From: CF-46 sp036274475
Lineage (GTDB): Bacteria > Chloroflexota > Limnocylindria > Limnocylindrales > CSP1-4
Assembly (NCBI GenBank): GCA_036274475.1
Contig: DASUFO010000086.1
Coordinates: forward strand, 48,892 to 112,891
DNA length: 64,000 bases
Reading direction: 5' to 3'
The position numbers and the translations under genes are program-made. The notes beneath the pieces are model-generated. The model was not told where the DNA came from. It saw only the letters and a program-made list of their open reading frames with translations, and searched no databases. Shown here piece by piece: positions 8,703 through 15,904 of this stretch. Position 1 is the stretch's first letter. Each line of letters starts with the position of its first letter.

Positions 8703-9464
8703 GTGCCGCTCGAATTCCTGAAGCGCAAGGGCTCGTCGGACCAGCCGACGGGACCGGCCCCGCTCGCGCCCCCGCCCACGTCCTCGGTCACGCTGCCCGA
8801 AGAGGTCGTGGCCCAGGACTACCAGCTCAAGCTCTATTACGCGGGCAAGAGCAGCGAGGGCGTCCGGATGCGGACCGGCCCGAACGCGATGGCCGAGCTG
8901 CCGGCCATGCTGCATGGGCTGGCGAAGAGCGAGATCGAGGTGGTCGAGCCGCTGCCGATCGAGTTCAGCCAGGCGACGCCGACGATCAGCCGGCCATCCG
9001 AGGCGATGCAGTGGCTGAACGCCCACCACGTCCACTCCCCGGTGACCCGGCACGCGCTCGTCGTCCTCGAGTCGATCGATGCGATCGACCTCGCGTTCGA
9101 TACGTTCGTCTGCTCGATGCTCGACGGCGACGTCGACACCTCGGGCTACCCGGAGTACGCGGCGATCGTCGGCGGCGTCGCCTCGCACTGGGACGAGTCG
9201 ACCGGCGACATGATCGTGCGAGCGGTGGTCGGCTGGGGCGGCAAGGGCGTCCGAGGCGACACGGACCGGATCGGCGCCCGGCTGCTGTCGGGGATCCTCA
9301 CCAACATCCTCGCGAACCAGTACGCGCTGGGACTGACCGCCGTCGAGCGGCCGGTACCGGCGGGCGGTCGGGGCGGACTCGTGTGCGCCCACTGCGGGTT
9401 CGCGTCGGCCCACGAGCGCGCGTTCTACTGCCCAAAGTGCGGCATGCGCCTCCTCCGCGGCTGA
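8703..9464 (+). CDS. Hypothetical protein with C-terminal zinc ribbon
   Basis: 253 residues, family not recognised. A Pro-rich N-terminal tail (about residues 10-30) leads into a globular alpha/beta region of about 180 residues with no motif I can name. The protein ends in a two-knuckle zinc ribbon with Cys at 228, 231, 243 and 246, the common ribbon tail of bacterial housekeeping proteins. The GTG start has GGAGG about 5 nt upstream and its own promoter candidate. It starts a run of small genes (FmdB-type ribbon, helix-turn-helix, YihY) on the same strand. No membrane segment is visible. Confidence 0.85.
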   Translation: MPLEFLKRKGSSDQPTGPAPLAPPPTSSVTLPEEVVAQDYQLKLYYAGKSSEGVRMRTGPNAMAELPAMLHGLAKSEIEVVEPLPIEFSQATPTISRPSEAMQWLNAHHVHSPVTRHALVVLESIDAIDLAFDTFVCSMLDGDVDTSGYPEYAAIVGGVASHWDESTGDMIVRAVVGWGGKGVRGDTDRIGARLLSGILTNILANQYALGLTAVERPVPAGGRGGLVCAHCGFASAHERAFYCPKCGMRLLRG

Positions 9465-9481
9465 ACCGCCGCCGTCGCAAC

Positions 9482-9844
9482 GTGCCGATCTACGACTACG
9501 TCTGCAGCAAGTGCGGCCACCTGACCGAGGTCGTCCACGGAATCAACGACAGCGGCCCGAAGTTCTGTCCCGAATGCGGCGCCGAGGGGACGATGACGAA
9601 GGCATTCGCGCCGCCCGCGATCCACTTCAAGGGATCCGGCTGGGCGAAGAAGGATCGGTCATCGGCGCCATCGCGGGCGTCTGCCTCGAAGAAGGACGAC
9701 TCGGCCGCGAAGGACGACTCGGCCGCGAAGCCCGCCGCGTCCGACTCGGGCGCCGGCTCCACGTCGACCTCGTCTGCGTCGAAGGGCGAGTCCGGATCGA
9801 CGTCGGGCGGAGGCCCGTCCTCGCCCGGCCCGGCGGCCGACTGA
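9482..9844 (+). CDS. FmdB-family zinc-ribbon protein
   Basis: 120-residue protein of the FmdB/CxxC-CxxC-SSSS family, often annotated as a regulatory protein. It begins VPIYDYVCSKCGH and has four zinc ligands at C8, C11, C29 and C32, then the family-typical KAFAPPAIHFKGSGWAKKD. The C-terminal half is low complexity (Ser, Lys, Asp, Ala, Gly), including a tandem DDSAAK repeat encoded by an 18-bp duplication at 9695-9730. The GTG start gives the canonical family N-terminus, although no good Shine-Dalgarno is visible. It lies 17 nt after the preceding zinc-ribbon gene. The biochemical role of the family is poorly known. Confidence 0.9.
   Translation: MPIYDYVCSKCGHLTEVVHGINDSGPKFCPECGAEGTMTKAFAPPAIHFKGSGWAKKDRSSAPSRASASKKDDSAAKDDSAAKPAASDSGAGSTSTSSASKGESGSTSGGGPSSPGPAAD
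9695..9730. repeat. 18-bp tandem repeat x2 in the FmdB-like gene
   Basis: Two adjacent identical copies of GACGACTCGGCCGCGAAG encode DDSAAK twice in the disordered tail. Being in frame (18 nt), copy-number change would lengthen the tail without disrupting it. Confidence 0.8.
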
Positions 9845-9846
9845 CG

Positions 9847-10089
9847 ATGGCACCGGCCGCGACCGACTGGATCACGCTCGCCGAGGCGAGTGCGATTCTC
9901 GAGGCGTCGAACGTCCGCTTCCGACCGGAGACGATTGGTTCGTGGGCGCGGGCCGGCAAGCTCCAGAGCATCAAGCTGGGGGGCCGACGATTCGTCCGTC
10001 GGGGCGAGGTGAAGGCGCTCGTCGCAGGTCCGCGCCGGGTACGCGCCGACGACCTCCAGCCATCGTTGTTCGAGGAGCTGCCGCGCTGA
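9847..10089 (+). CDS. Excisionase-like helix-turn-helix protein
   Basis: 80-residue DNA-binding-type protein. The region WITLAEASAILEASNVRFRPETIGSWARAGKLQSIKLGGRRFVRRGEV fits the MerR/excisionase winged helix fold (HTH_17-type): two recognition helices followed by a basic wing with the KLGGRR turn. The ATG at 9847 is 2 nt after the FmdB-like stop, so the two genes are tightly linked. No integrase or other mobile gene is nearby, so a chromosomal regulatory role is more likely than true excision. Its stop codon overlaps a possible CTG start of the next gene. Confidence 0.85.
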   Translation: MAPAATDWITLAEASAILEASNVRFRPETIGSWARAGKLQSIKLGGRRFVRRGEVKALVAGPRRVRADDLQPSLFEELPR

Positions 10090-10118
10090 CCGAGGAGATA
10101 CCGCCCGGTCAGAGCAAT

Positions 10119-10997
10119 GTGCCGGCCTGGCTGCGCCGGCTCGAGACCGTCACGCTCCCGCTCCTCGGTGACCGGCGCGTCATCCGGATCCGCGCCGTGT
10201 TCGACCGGTTCGGGCGCGTCGGCGGCGGATTGCTGGCGGCCGGGATCGCGTTCAACGTCCTGTTCGCCGTCATCCCGCTCGCAATCTTCGCGAGCGGTCT
10301 CATCGGCTTCTTCGTGAGTGACCCGGCGACGCAGCAGTCGGTCGCGAACTTCCTGGCGGGCCTGGCGCCGCCGCTCGCCGTGTTCCTCGACGAGGCGATC
10401 GGCGATCTCGCGGGGGCGTCCGCGTCCCTGACGATCATCGGCCTCGTCGGTGCCGCGTGGGGCGCCACGCGCCTCTATTCGTCGGTCGAGCTCGGGATGC
10501 AGGCGATGTTCACCGGGGTCAAGGCCCGCGGCATCGTCGCCAAGACGTTCCGGCGCGCGGCGTTCATCCTGGTCCTCGCCGCGCTCGTCGTCGCCGCGAT
10601 CTTCGTGGGCGCCGTGATCCCCGCGATCATCGGCCGCGCGGACGCGCCGGCCGGCGTCGTCGGCGTCGTCGCGTCGATCGCCCTCGTTGCGCTGCCGTAC
10701 GCCCTCGCGGTGATGGCGATCCTCGTCGTGTACCTGGTCGTGCCGCCGGTCCGGCCGCCACGATCCGCGGTCTGGCCCCCGGCAATCGGCGTCGGCGTGG
10801 CGCTCGTCGCGATCACCCAGATCTTCGCGCTGATCGCGCCGCGCCTGATCGGGGCGAACGTCTTCTACGGGACGCTCGGCACGGTGTTCGTGACGCTGGC
10901 CTGGCTGAACCTGCTGTCGTCGATCCTGCTGATCGGCGCGGCGTGGGTCCGGGTCAGGATGCTGACCGACGAGGAGGTCGTCGCCTCGCTCGGTTGA
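10119..10997 (+). CDS. YihY/BrkB-family integral membrane protein
   Basis: Six-helix membrane protein of the YihY/virulence factor BrkB family, 292 residues from the GTG at 10119. A soluble N-terminus precedes AFNVLFAVIPLAIFASGLIGFF, and the family-typical AWGATRLYSSVELGMQAMF and YGTLGTVFVTLAWLNLLS segments are present. The start is uncertain: there is no ATG, and a CTG at 10086 forms a CTGA overlap with the preceding stop and would add 11 residues. Function is unresolved for the family despite older RNase BN annotations. Convergent with the large Ala-rich gene, 18 nt away. Confidence 0.88.
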   Translation: MPAWLRRLETVTLPLLGDRRVIRIRAVFDRFGRVGGGLLAAGIAFNVLFAVIPLAIFASGLIGFFVSDPATQQSVANFLAGLAPPLAVFLDEAIGDLAGASASLTIIGLVGAAWGATRLYSSVELGMQAMFTGVKARGIVAKTFRRAAFILVLAALVVAAIFVGAVIPAIIGRADAPAGVVGVVASIALVALPYALAVMAILVVYLVVPPVRPPRSAVWPPAIGVGVALVAITQIFALIAPRLIGANVFYGTLGTVFVTLAWLNLLSSILLIGAAWVRVRMLTDEEVVASLG

Positions 10998-11015
10998 CGC
11001 CGGCGAACGGGGTCG

Positions 11016-13037
11016 TCAGCCGCCCTGGCGTGTGCCGCAGCGGCGGCAGAAGCGGGCATTCGCGGAGAGCGAAAGGCCGCAGTTGTTGCAGGGCTGGACG
11101 CCGCCGACGGGGACGTTGTCGCCGTGCGCGCCACTGACGACGTCGCGGACGGACGCGGCCCACAACGCGTCCATCGCCGGCGAGGATGACGCCGGTCGCT
11201 GGGCCAGGTGGGCGACCGTCGGCTGTGGCCACTGCGGCGTGGTCGGCCATTGCGGCGGCGCTGCGGGGGCCTCGGGGGCCGGCGGGACGGCGGTGGCGGC
11301 CGCGGGGAGCGGCTCGGGCGCGTGGCCGTTCGTGACGGGTGCCGGGGTATCGGGGGCGACGATCCGCCACGTCGGCTGCTCGACGACGTCGGTGCGGGCT
11401 ACCTCCGCCGCTGTTGCTGCCGCGGCGGCGGCTGCTGCCGCGGCGCCGACGTTCGCGTCGAGCTGCGGCTCCGGCTCAGAGGGTGCGTCTGCGGCGACGG
11501 ACTCGGGCGCAACCTCGGCTGCGATCGGCTCGGGCGCAGCTGCCGAGTCCGACTCGACGTGGGCCGCGGCGGCCGCGACCGAGTCCCGCGTCGTGTCCTC
11601 TGCGTGGTGAACGACAGCACCGAGCGCGTCGCCCGCGACGTCCGCGACGCCACCGGCGACGGCAGCGATGCCCGCGACTGCCGCCGCGGCTGCGATGCCG
11701 TGGTGGTCGTCGTCCGTCGCGGCCCCGTCGACGCTGGCAACCGCCTCGGCTGTCGCCCCGGATTCGGACGGTTCGTCGGACACCGCAGCCGCGGCGACCG
11801 CGGCCGCTGCAACCGCATCGGGATCGACGACGGCGTCCTTCGCCGCCTGGGCGGCCAGCGTCGCCTCGTATGCCTCGAGCTCGGCGTCGATGCTCTGGCC
11901 GGGCCGGAATTTGGCGAGCAGCGCCGAGGTCTGGCGAGTCGCAGTTGCCGCGCGGTCGTCCGCGGCGGGCTCGGCCTCGGCCACGACGGGCTCGGCGCTG
12001 GCCTCAGCCGCGACGGGAGCATGCTCGTCGGCCGCAGCGGCGGGCTCCGGCACGACATCGGTCGCCGCTGCGACGAGCGGCTCGACGGCCGGCTCGGCTG
12101 CCACGGCGCCGCCCTCCACGCCGGGCTCCGCGGTGGCGGCTGCCGCGACGGCCTCGGGCTCCGCTTCGGGTTGGAGAGCCGGCTCCGCGCCGGCGACCGC
12201 AGCGGCGGCGACGGCTTCGGCAAGGACGCCGGCGACCGGTTCGGGCTCGGCGGCGGCCGCGACGGCGTCACGCTCGTCGATCGGCGCGAGTGCCTCGACG
12301 GGTTCGGGCTCCGGGACGACCGGCTCGTCCGCCACGACCTTCGCGATCGCTGCGGCGTCGAAGGCGGGGACCTGCTCGAAGGCATCCGTTGACGCCTCCA
12401 TCGCGGCCTGCGCCTCGGCAGCCGCGAGTGCCTCGGCCTCGGCGGCGGCCAGCCAGGACGGGACAGTGTCCTCCTGTGGCCCGGCACCAGGTGCCGGCAT
12501 CGGCGCCGGCGTCGGAGTCGAGAGGCGGTCCAGCCGTTCGACGGCGTCGACCTCGGCGACTGGATCGACGGTCTCGGCGATCGCCTCGGCGGCAATCGCG
12601 TCGGGGGTGGTCGCCTGCGCGGCTGCGGACGCCAGATCGGACTCGGGCCAGGCCTCGAGGCGGATGTCCGAGGGCGCCGGCAGATCCGGGAACGCGGCCG
12701 GCAGGAGTTCGTGACCCAGGTGCGGCGCGCAGGTCAGGCACCGGCCCTCGGCGTCGTTCCAGTAGTTGCCGCACGTGTACTGGCGGCAGTTCATGCAGAA
12801 GTTGAACGTCGCGTGGAACGCGTCGAGCTGCTGGGCGGTCTGCTCGTGCTCGTCGTCGCTTCGCGCCGCGGCCATCGCCTCGTCGAGCGACGTGTCGTCG
12901 CTCATGACGTAGTTGCGAAGGCCCTTCGCGGTCGTCTTGAACTTGCCGAGCCGGGCGGTCTTCTTGGGCGCGCCGGATTCGAACGTGTAGCGGGTGCCGC
13001 AGCGTTCGCAGAACGATTCGGTCAGGATCTCGGGCAT
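11016..13037 (-). CDS. Large Ala/Glu/Pro-rich protein with zinc ribbons at both ends
   Basis: 673 residues, no recognised family. The ATG at 13037 is followed within 13 residues by a CxxC knuckle (C10, C13), then C81, C84, C89, C100 and C103, forming an N-terminal zinc module of about 110 residues. Residues about 130-620 are low complexity, rich in Ala, Glu, Pro and Val, with a run of ten Ala and repeated EPVxxEA-like phrases, probably disordered. The last 25 residues form another ribbon (C650, C653, C664, C667). No signal peptide or clear membrane helix is visible. A TATACT element at 13098-13103 could be its -10. The low-complexity region keeps an open frame for 2 kb. Confidence 0.8.
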   Translation of the reverse strand: MPEILTESFCERCGTRYTFESGAPKKTARLGKFKTTAKGLRNYVMSDDTSLDEAMAAARSDDEHEQTAQQLDAFHATFNFCMNCRQYTCGNYWNDAEGRCLTCAPHLGHELLPAAFPDLPAPSDIRLEAWPESDLASAAAQATTPDAIAAEAIAETVDPVAEVDAVERLDRLSTPTPAPMPAPGAGPQEDTVPSWLAAAEAEALAAAEAQAAMEASTDAFEQVPAFDAAAIAKVVADEPVVPEPEPVEALAPIDERDAVAAAAEPEPVAGVLAEAVAAAAVAGAEPALQPEAEPEAVAAAATAEPGVEGGAVAAEPAVEPLVAAATDVVPEPAAAADEHAPVAAEASAEPVVAEAEPAADDRAATATRQTSALLAKFRPGQSIDAELEAYEATLAAQAAKDAVVDPDAVAAAAVAAAAVSDEPSESGATAEAVASVDGAATDDDHHGIAAAAAVAGIAAVAGGVADVAGDALGAVVHHAEDTTRDSVAAAAAHVESDSAAAPEPIAAEVAPESVAADAPSEPEPQLDANVGAAAAAAAAAATAAEVARTDVVEQPTWRIVAPDTPAPVTNGHAPEPLPAAATAVPPAPEAPAAPPQWPTTPQWPQPTVAHLAQRPASSSPAMDALWAASVRDVVSGAHGDNVPVGGVQPCNNCGLSLSANARFCRRCGTRQGG

Positions 13038-13097
13038 CGTGCCCCCGGTACGCGGCTGAATCACGCCCGGCCATGACGGCCGGCCGAACGGGCGGAG

Positions 13098-13103
13098 AGT
13101 ATA
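13098..13103 (-). promoter_or_regulatory. -10-like TATACT upstream of the zinc-ribbon/Ala-rich gene
   Basis: TATACT on the minus strand, about 60 nt upstream of the ATG at 13037, in a locally AT-richer patch. No convincing -35 at 17 nt. Confidence 0.4.
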
Positions 13104-13237
13104 TCGCACGTGTTTTGAACGGCCTCAACCGCAGGTACCTGCTCCTCGTGCCGATGGTCCCGCCGATCGCCGGAGTCGTCAGAAAGGCGCAATGCCGGGC
13201 CCTCGGCCGGCGCTCCGGGGTCGCGGGACGTTCCTGC

Positions 13238-13243
13238 TAGACT
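13238..13243 (+). promoter_or_regulatory. Extended -10 (TGC-TAGACT) for the FHA/cell-wall operon
   Basis: TAGACT preceded by TGC, ending 12 nt before the ATG at 13256. Initiation about 7 nt downstream would leave a leader of only about 6 nt. No clear -35. Confidence 0.5.
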
Positions 13244-13255
13244 CCGCGACCGATC

Positions 13256-14014
13256 ATGCGACCCCTCGCCTCCCTCGAGCGGTTCTTCGAACGCCTCTTC
13301 GAGGGGCAGTCGGCCCGCCTGTTCCACACGAAGCTCCAGCCGATCCAGCTCCAGCGCCGCGTCGAGCGGGCGATGGAGTCGGGTCGCGTCCGCGACGGCG
13401 ACAGGACCGTCGTGCCCCATCGCTTCGCCGTGCACGTTGCGGCCGAAGATCTCGCGGCGCTTCGCGACGCCCACCCGACGCTCGCGGCGGACCTCGCCGA
13501 TGCCGCCCTCGAGTTCGCCCGAAGCCATCATTACCGGCTCGCCGACCGGCCCAACGTCGCGCTCGTCGCCGATACTGCGATCGAGCCCGGCGACATTCTC
13601 GTCGCGACGGGCAGCGAGCCCGAGCACACCGACGACGCCGCGGTCGAATCACCCCACGCCGACCCACCCCCGGCCGACCAGACGGCGGTCTTCACGATCC
13701 CGACGGTCGACGCGCCGAAGGCTCGTCTCCGCGAGATCCGGCCGGACGGGTCGACGAGGACGTTCAACGTCGACGGCCGTCCGCTCACGATCGGTCGCGC
13801 CCCGGACAACGGTCTCGTTCTGTTCGACGGTCGGGTGTCCCGCCACCATGCCCGCCTCTACGGCCGGCGAGGCGCCCTGCTGCTGGCCGATCTCGGGAGC
13901 ACCAACGGCTCATGGGTGAACGACCGCAAGGTCGAGGAGATGGCGCTGGGGGAGGGTGACCGGATCAGGGTCGGCGACACGATCCTGGTGGTCGAGACGT
14001 TCGAGGACGGCTGA
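13256..14014 (+). CDS. fhaA: FHA domain protein with N-terminal DUF3662 (FhaA-like)
   Basis: 252-residue cytoplasmic adaptor. The N-terminal 120 residues (LERFFERLFEGQSARLF ... HRFAVHV) match the DUF3662 domain of actinobacterial FhaA. An acidic/Pro linker follows, then a C-terminal FHA domain (about residues 160-250) with the phosphothreonine-binding signature: LTIGRAPDNGL, VSRHHA, and LGSTNGSWVN. FHA domains bind phosphothreonine partners; in mycobacteria FhaA regulates cell-wall synthesis through MviN. First gene of a five-gene run with overlapping ends (TGATG with the next). No Ser/Thr kinase gene lies in this cluster. A TAGACT -10 lies 12 nt before the start. Confidence 0.93.
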   Translation: MRPLASLERFFERLFEGQSARLFHTKLQPIQLQRRVERAMESGRVRDGDRTVVPHRFAVHVAAEDLAALRDAHPTLAADLADAALEFARSHHYRLADRPNVALVADTAIEPGDILVATGSEPEHTDDAAVESPHADPPPADQTAVFTIPTVDAPKARLREIRPDGSTRTFNVDGRPLTIGRAPDNGLVLFDGRVSRHHARLYGRRGALLLADLGSTNGSWVNDRKVEEMALGEGDRIRVGDTILVVETFEDG

Positions 14015-14451
14015 TGGACGGCTACGTCCTCACGATCTGGCTCGTCCGGATCCTGTTCCTCGCGCTGCTCTACCTGTTCCTGTTCGGCGTCGTCCGGACG
14101 CTCGTTCGGGACCTCCGGGCGGCGGCCAGGGAGCCCGGCACCGAACTCGGCCGGCTTGTCGTCGTCGCGTCGCCGGCGGGGGAGCCGGCCCAGGGCACGA
14201 GCATCGGCCTCGACGCCATCACGACCCTCGGCCGCGACGTCAACAACGCGGTCGTCGTCGACGACCAGTTCGCGTCGGCCCAGCACGCGGTGCTGACCTT
14301 CCGTGGCCGAACCTGGTACGTCGAGGATCTCGCCAGCACGAACGGCACGTTCGTCAATGGCGTCCCCGTCGAGGGCGTCTCGCCCCTCGGCTACGGCGAC
14401 GAGCTCCAGCTCGGGCAGGTCCGGATGCGCCTGGAGCGGCCGCGCCGGTGA
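14014..14451 (+). CDS. fhaB: Membrane-anchored FHA domain protein (FhaB-like)
   Basis: 145 residues: one N-terminal membrane helix (about residues 7-27, IWLVRILFLALLYLFLFGVV) and a cytoplasmic FHA domain with TTLGRDVNNAVVV, ASAQHAVL and LASTNGTFVNG. Architecture and position match FhaB (FipA) of actinobacterial division clusters, which recognises phosphothreonine proteins at the membrane. The ATG overlaps the FhaA stop by 1 nt (TGATG). The SEDS gene follows 10 nt after its stop. The SxxH position reads SAQH, and the STNG loop is intact, so phosphopeptide binding is plausible. Confidence 0.92.
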   Translation: MDGYVLTIWLVRILFLALLYLFLFGVVRTLVRDLRAAAREPGTELGRLVVVASPAGEPAQGTSIGLDAITTLGRDVNNAVVVDDQFASAQHAVLTFRGRTWYVEDLASTNGTFVNGVPVEGVSPLGYGDELQLGQVRMRLERPRR

Positions 14452-14461
14452 GGATCGACGC

Positions 14462-15904
14462 ATGACCGCGGCTACGCCCGCCCTCCCCGGCATCTTCGCG
14501 GGATTCCGGCCACGACCCCGCTGGCGCGAGTTCCAGCTGCTCGCCATCGCAGCCGTCGCGATCCTCGTTGGCAGCATCTCGCTGGGACTCGCCCGGCAGG
14601 AGCCGGAGCTGGGGATCGAGAACGGCTTCTCGTTCGCGGAGCCGGTCCATCTCGTGATCTACCTGGGCGTCCTCTTCGGGGTCCATGCCGCGCAGGTCCT
14701 GACCGGCCGCCGGACCGACCAGGTGCTGCTGCCCGCGGTCGCGCTGCTCGGCGGAATCAGCCTGCTGCTGATGGAGCGCCTGCCGCAGGACCTGGTCGTG
14801 CAGAGGTTCTTCGGTAGCGCGCTCGGCCTCGCCGAAGTCCAGCTCATCTGGCTCTGCCTCGCACTGACGCTCGCGGGCACGATCGCGATCGTCGTCCGCT
14901 CGGACCTGTGGCTGCGCCAGTACAAGTACACGTGGGCCGCCGCGGGCGTGGCGCTCCTGATCCTGACGTTCTTCCTGGGCACGGAGGTCAACGGCCAGCG
15001 ACTCACGCTCTCGTTCGGGCCGGTCAGCGGCCAACCGTCGGAGCTGCTCAAGGTGATCCTCGTCGTCTTTCTCGCGGGCTACCTGTCCGAGAATCGGCCG
15101 CTGCTCGTCGAGGAGTCGACGCGGCTCGGCCCGTTCGCGATCCCGCCGCTGCCGTACCTCGCGCCGATGGTCGCGATGTGGGCGATCGCCCTCGGCATCG
15201 TCGTCGTCCAGCGCGACCTCGGCGCCGCGCTGCTGTTCTTCGGCGTCTTTCTGCTGCTCATCTATGCCGCGACGGGGCGCTTCGGCTACGTCGTGCTGGG
15301 GGTCGCGATGTTCCTGCTCGGCGCGTTCGTCATGTACCAGCTCGTGCCCCATGTCCGGACCCGCGTCGACGTCTGGCTCGACCCGTTCGCGACACCGCAG
15401 TCGAGCGGCTACCAGATCATCCAGGCGCTGTACGCGTTCGGGCGAGGCGGGCTGCTGGGGTCGGGACTCGGCGGCGGGCTGCCGACGGTGGGCGGCGGGC
15501 AGCCGGGCGGCATCCCGGAGGTCCACACGGACTTCCCGCTCGCGGCATTGGGCGAGGAGCTGGGCCTCATCGGCGTGCTCGCGATCCTTGGGATCTATCT
15601 CGTCGTGATCGAGCGTGGACTGCGGATTGCGGCGTCGGCCGGCGACGACTTCCGGTCGTTGCTCGCCGCGGGTCTCGCGCTCGTCGTCGGGGTCCAGGCG
15701 TTCATCATCGCGGCCGGCAACCTCAAGCTGATCCCGCTCACCGGGATCACGCTGCCGTTCATCAGCTACGGCGGGTCCTCGCTGCTCGTCAACGGCATCG
15801 TCGTCGGGCTGCTGCTCGCCCTGTCCGACAAGGGGGTCGAGCCGCCGCCACCGCCGAAGCCCCCGGGTCGCATCCGGCGCCTCGCCGGAAAGGTCATCCG
15901 ATGA
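14462..15904 (+). CDS. SEDS-family peptidoglycan glycosyltransferase (FtsW/RodA/SpoVE)
   Basis: 480-residue polytopic membrane enzyme that polymerises lipid II into glycan strands, working with the class B PBP encoded next. The SEDS core is clear: NGQRLTLSFGPVSGQPSELLKV (the G-x-Q-PSE-K motif), VVVQRDLGAALLFF, and the C-terminal GNLKLIPLTGITLPFISYGGSSLLVNG signature. About ten membrane helices are predicted. The ATG at 14462 has GAGG about 8 nt upstream. The TGA overlaps the PBP start by 4 nt (ATGA). Whether it serves division (FtsW) or elongation (RodA) cannot be told; the FhaA/FhaB/PBP context resembles the actinobacterial rodA-pbpA cluster. Confidence 0.95.
   Translation: MTAATPALPGIFAGFRPRPRWREFQLLAIAAVAILVGSISLGLARQEPELGIENGFSFAEPVHLVIYLGVLFGVHAAQVLTGRRTDQVLLPAVALLGGISLLLMERLPQDLVVQRFFGSALGLAEVQLIWLCLALTLAGTIAIVVRSDLWLRQYKYTWAAAGVALLILTFFLGTEVNGQRLTLSFGPVSGQPSELLKVILVVFLAGYLSENRPLLVEESTRLGPFAIPPLPYLAPMVAMWAIALGIVVVQRDLGAALLFFGVFLLLIYAATGRFGYVVLGVAMFLLGAFVMYQLVPHVRTRVDVWLDPFATPQSSGYQIIQALYAFGRGGLLGSGLGGGLPTVGGGQPGGIPEVHTDFPLAALGEELGLIGVLAILGIYLVVIERGLRIAASAGDDFRSLLAAGLALVVGVQAFIIAAGNLKLIPLTGITLPFISYGGSSLLVNGIVVGLLLALSDKGVEPPPPPKPPGRIRRLAGKVIR

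Noticed and set aside
6887..8791. 634-codon open frame on the minus strand opposite the GH13 glucosidase
   Set aside because: Antisense shadow of a gene with all four catalytic regions; composition is Arg/Glu/Asp-rich without motifs.
9847..10089. Excisionase-like gene as a sign of an integrated element
   Set aside because: No integrase, attachment-site repeats, tRNA or composition change nearby; a chromosomal helix-turn-helix protein is more likely.
14354..15526. 390-codon minus-strand frame opposite the SEDS gene
   Set aside because: Shadow: low-complexity Arg/Gln/Glu translation and opposite conserved membrane motifs.
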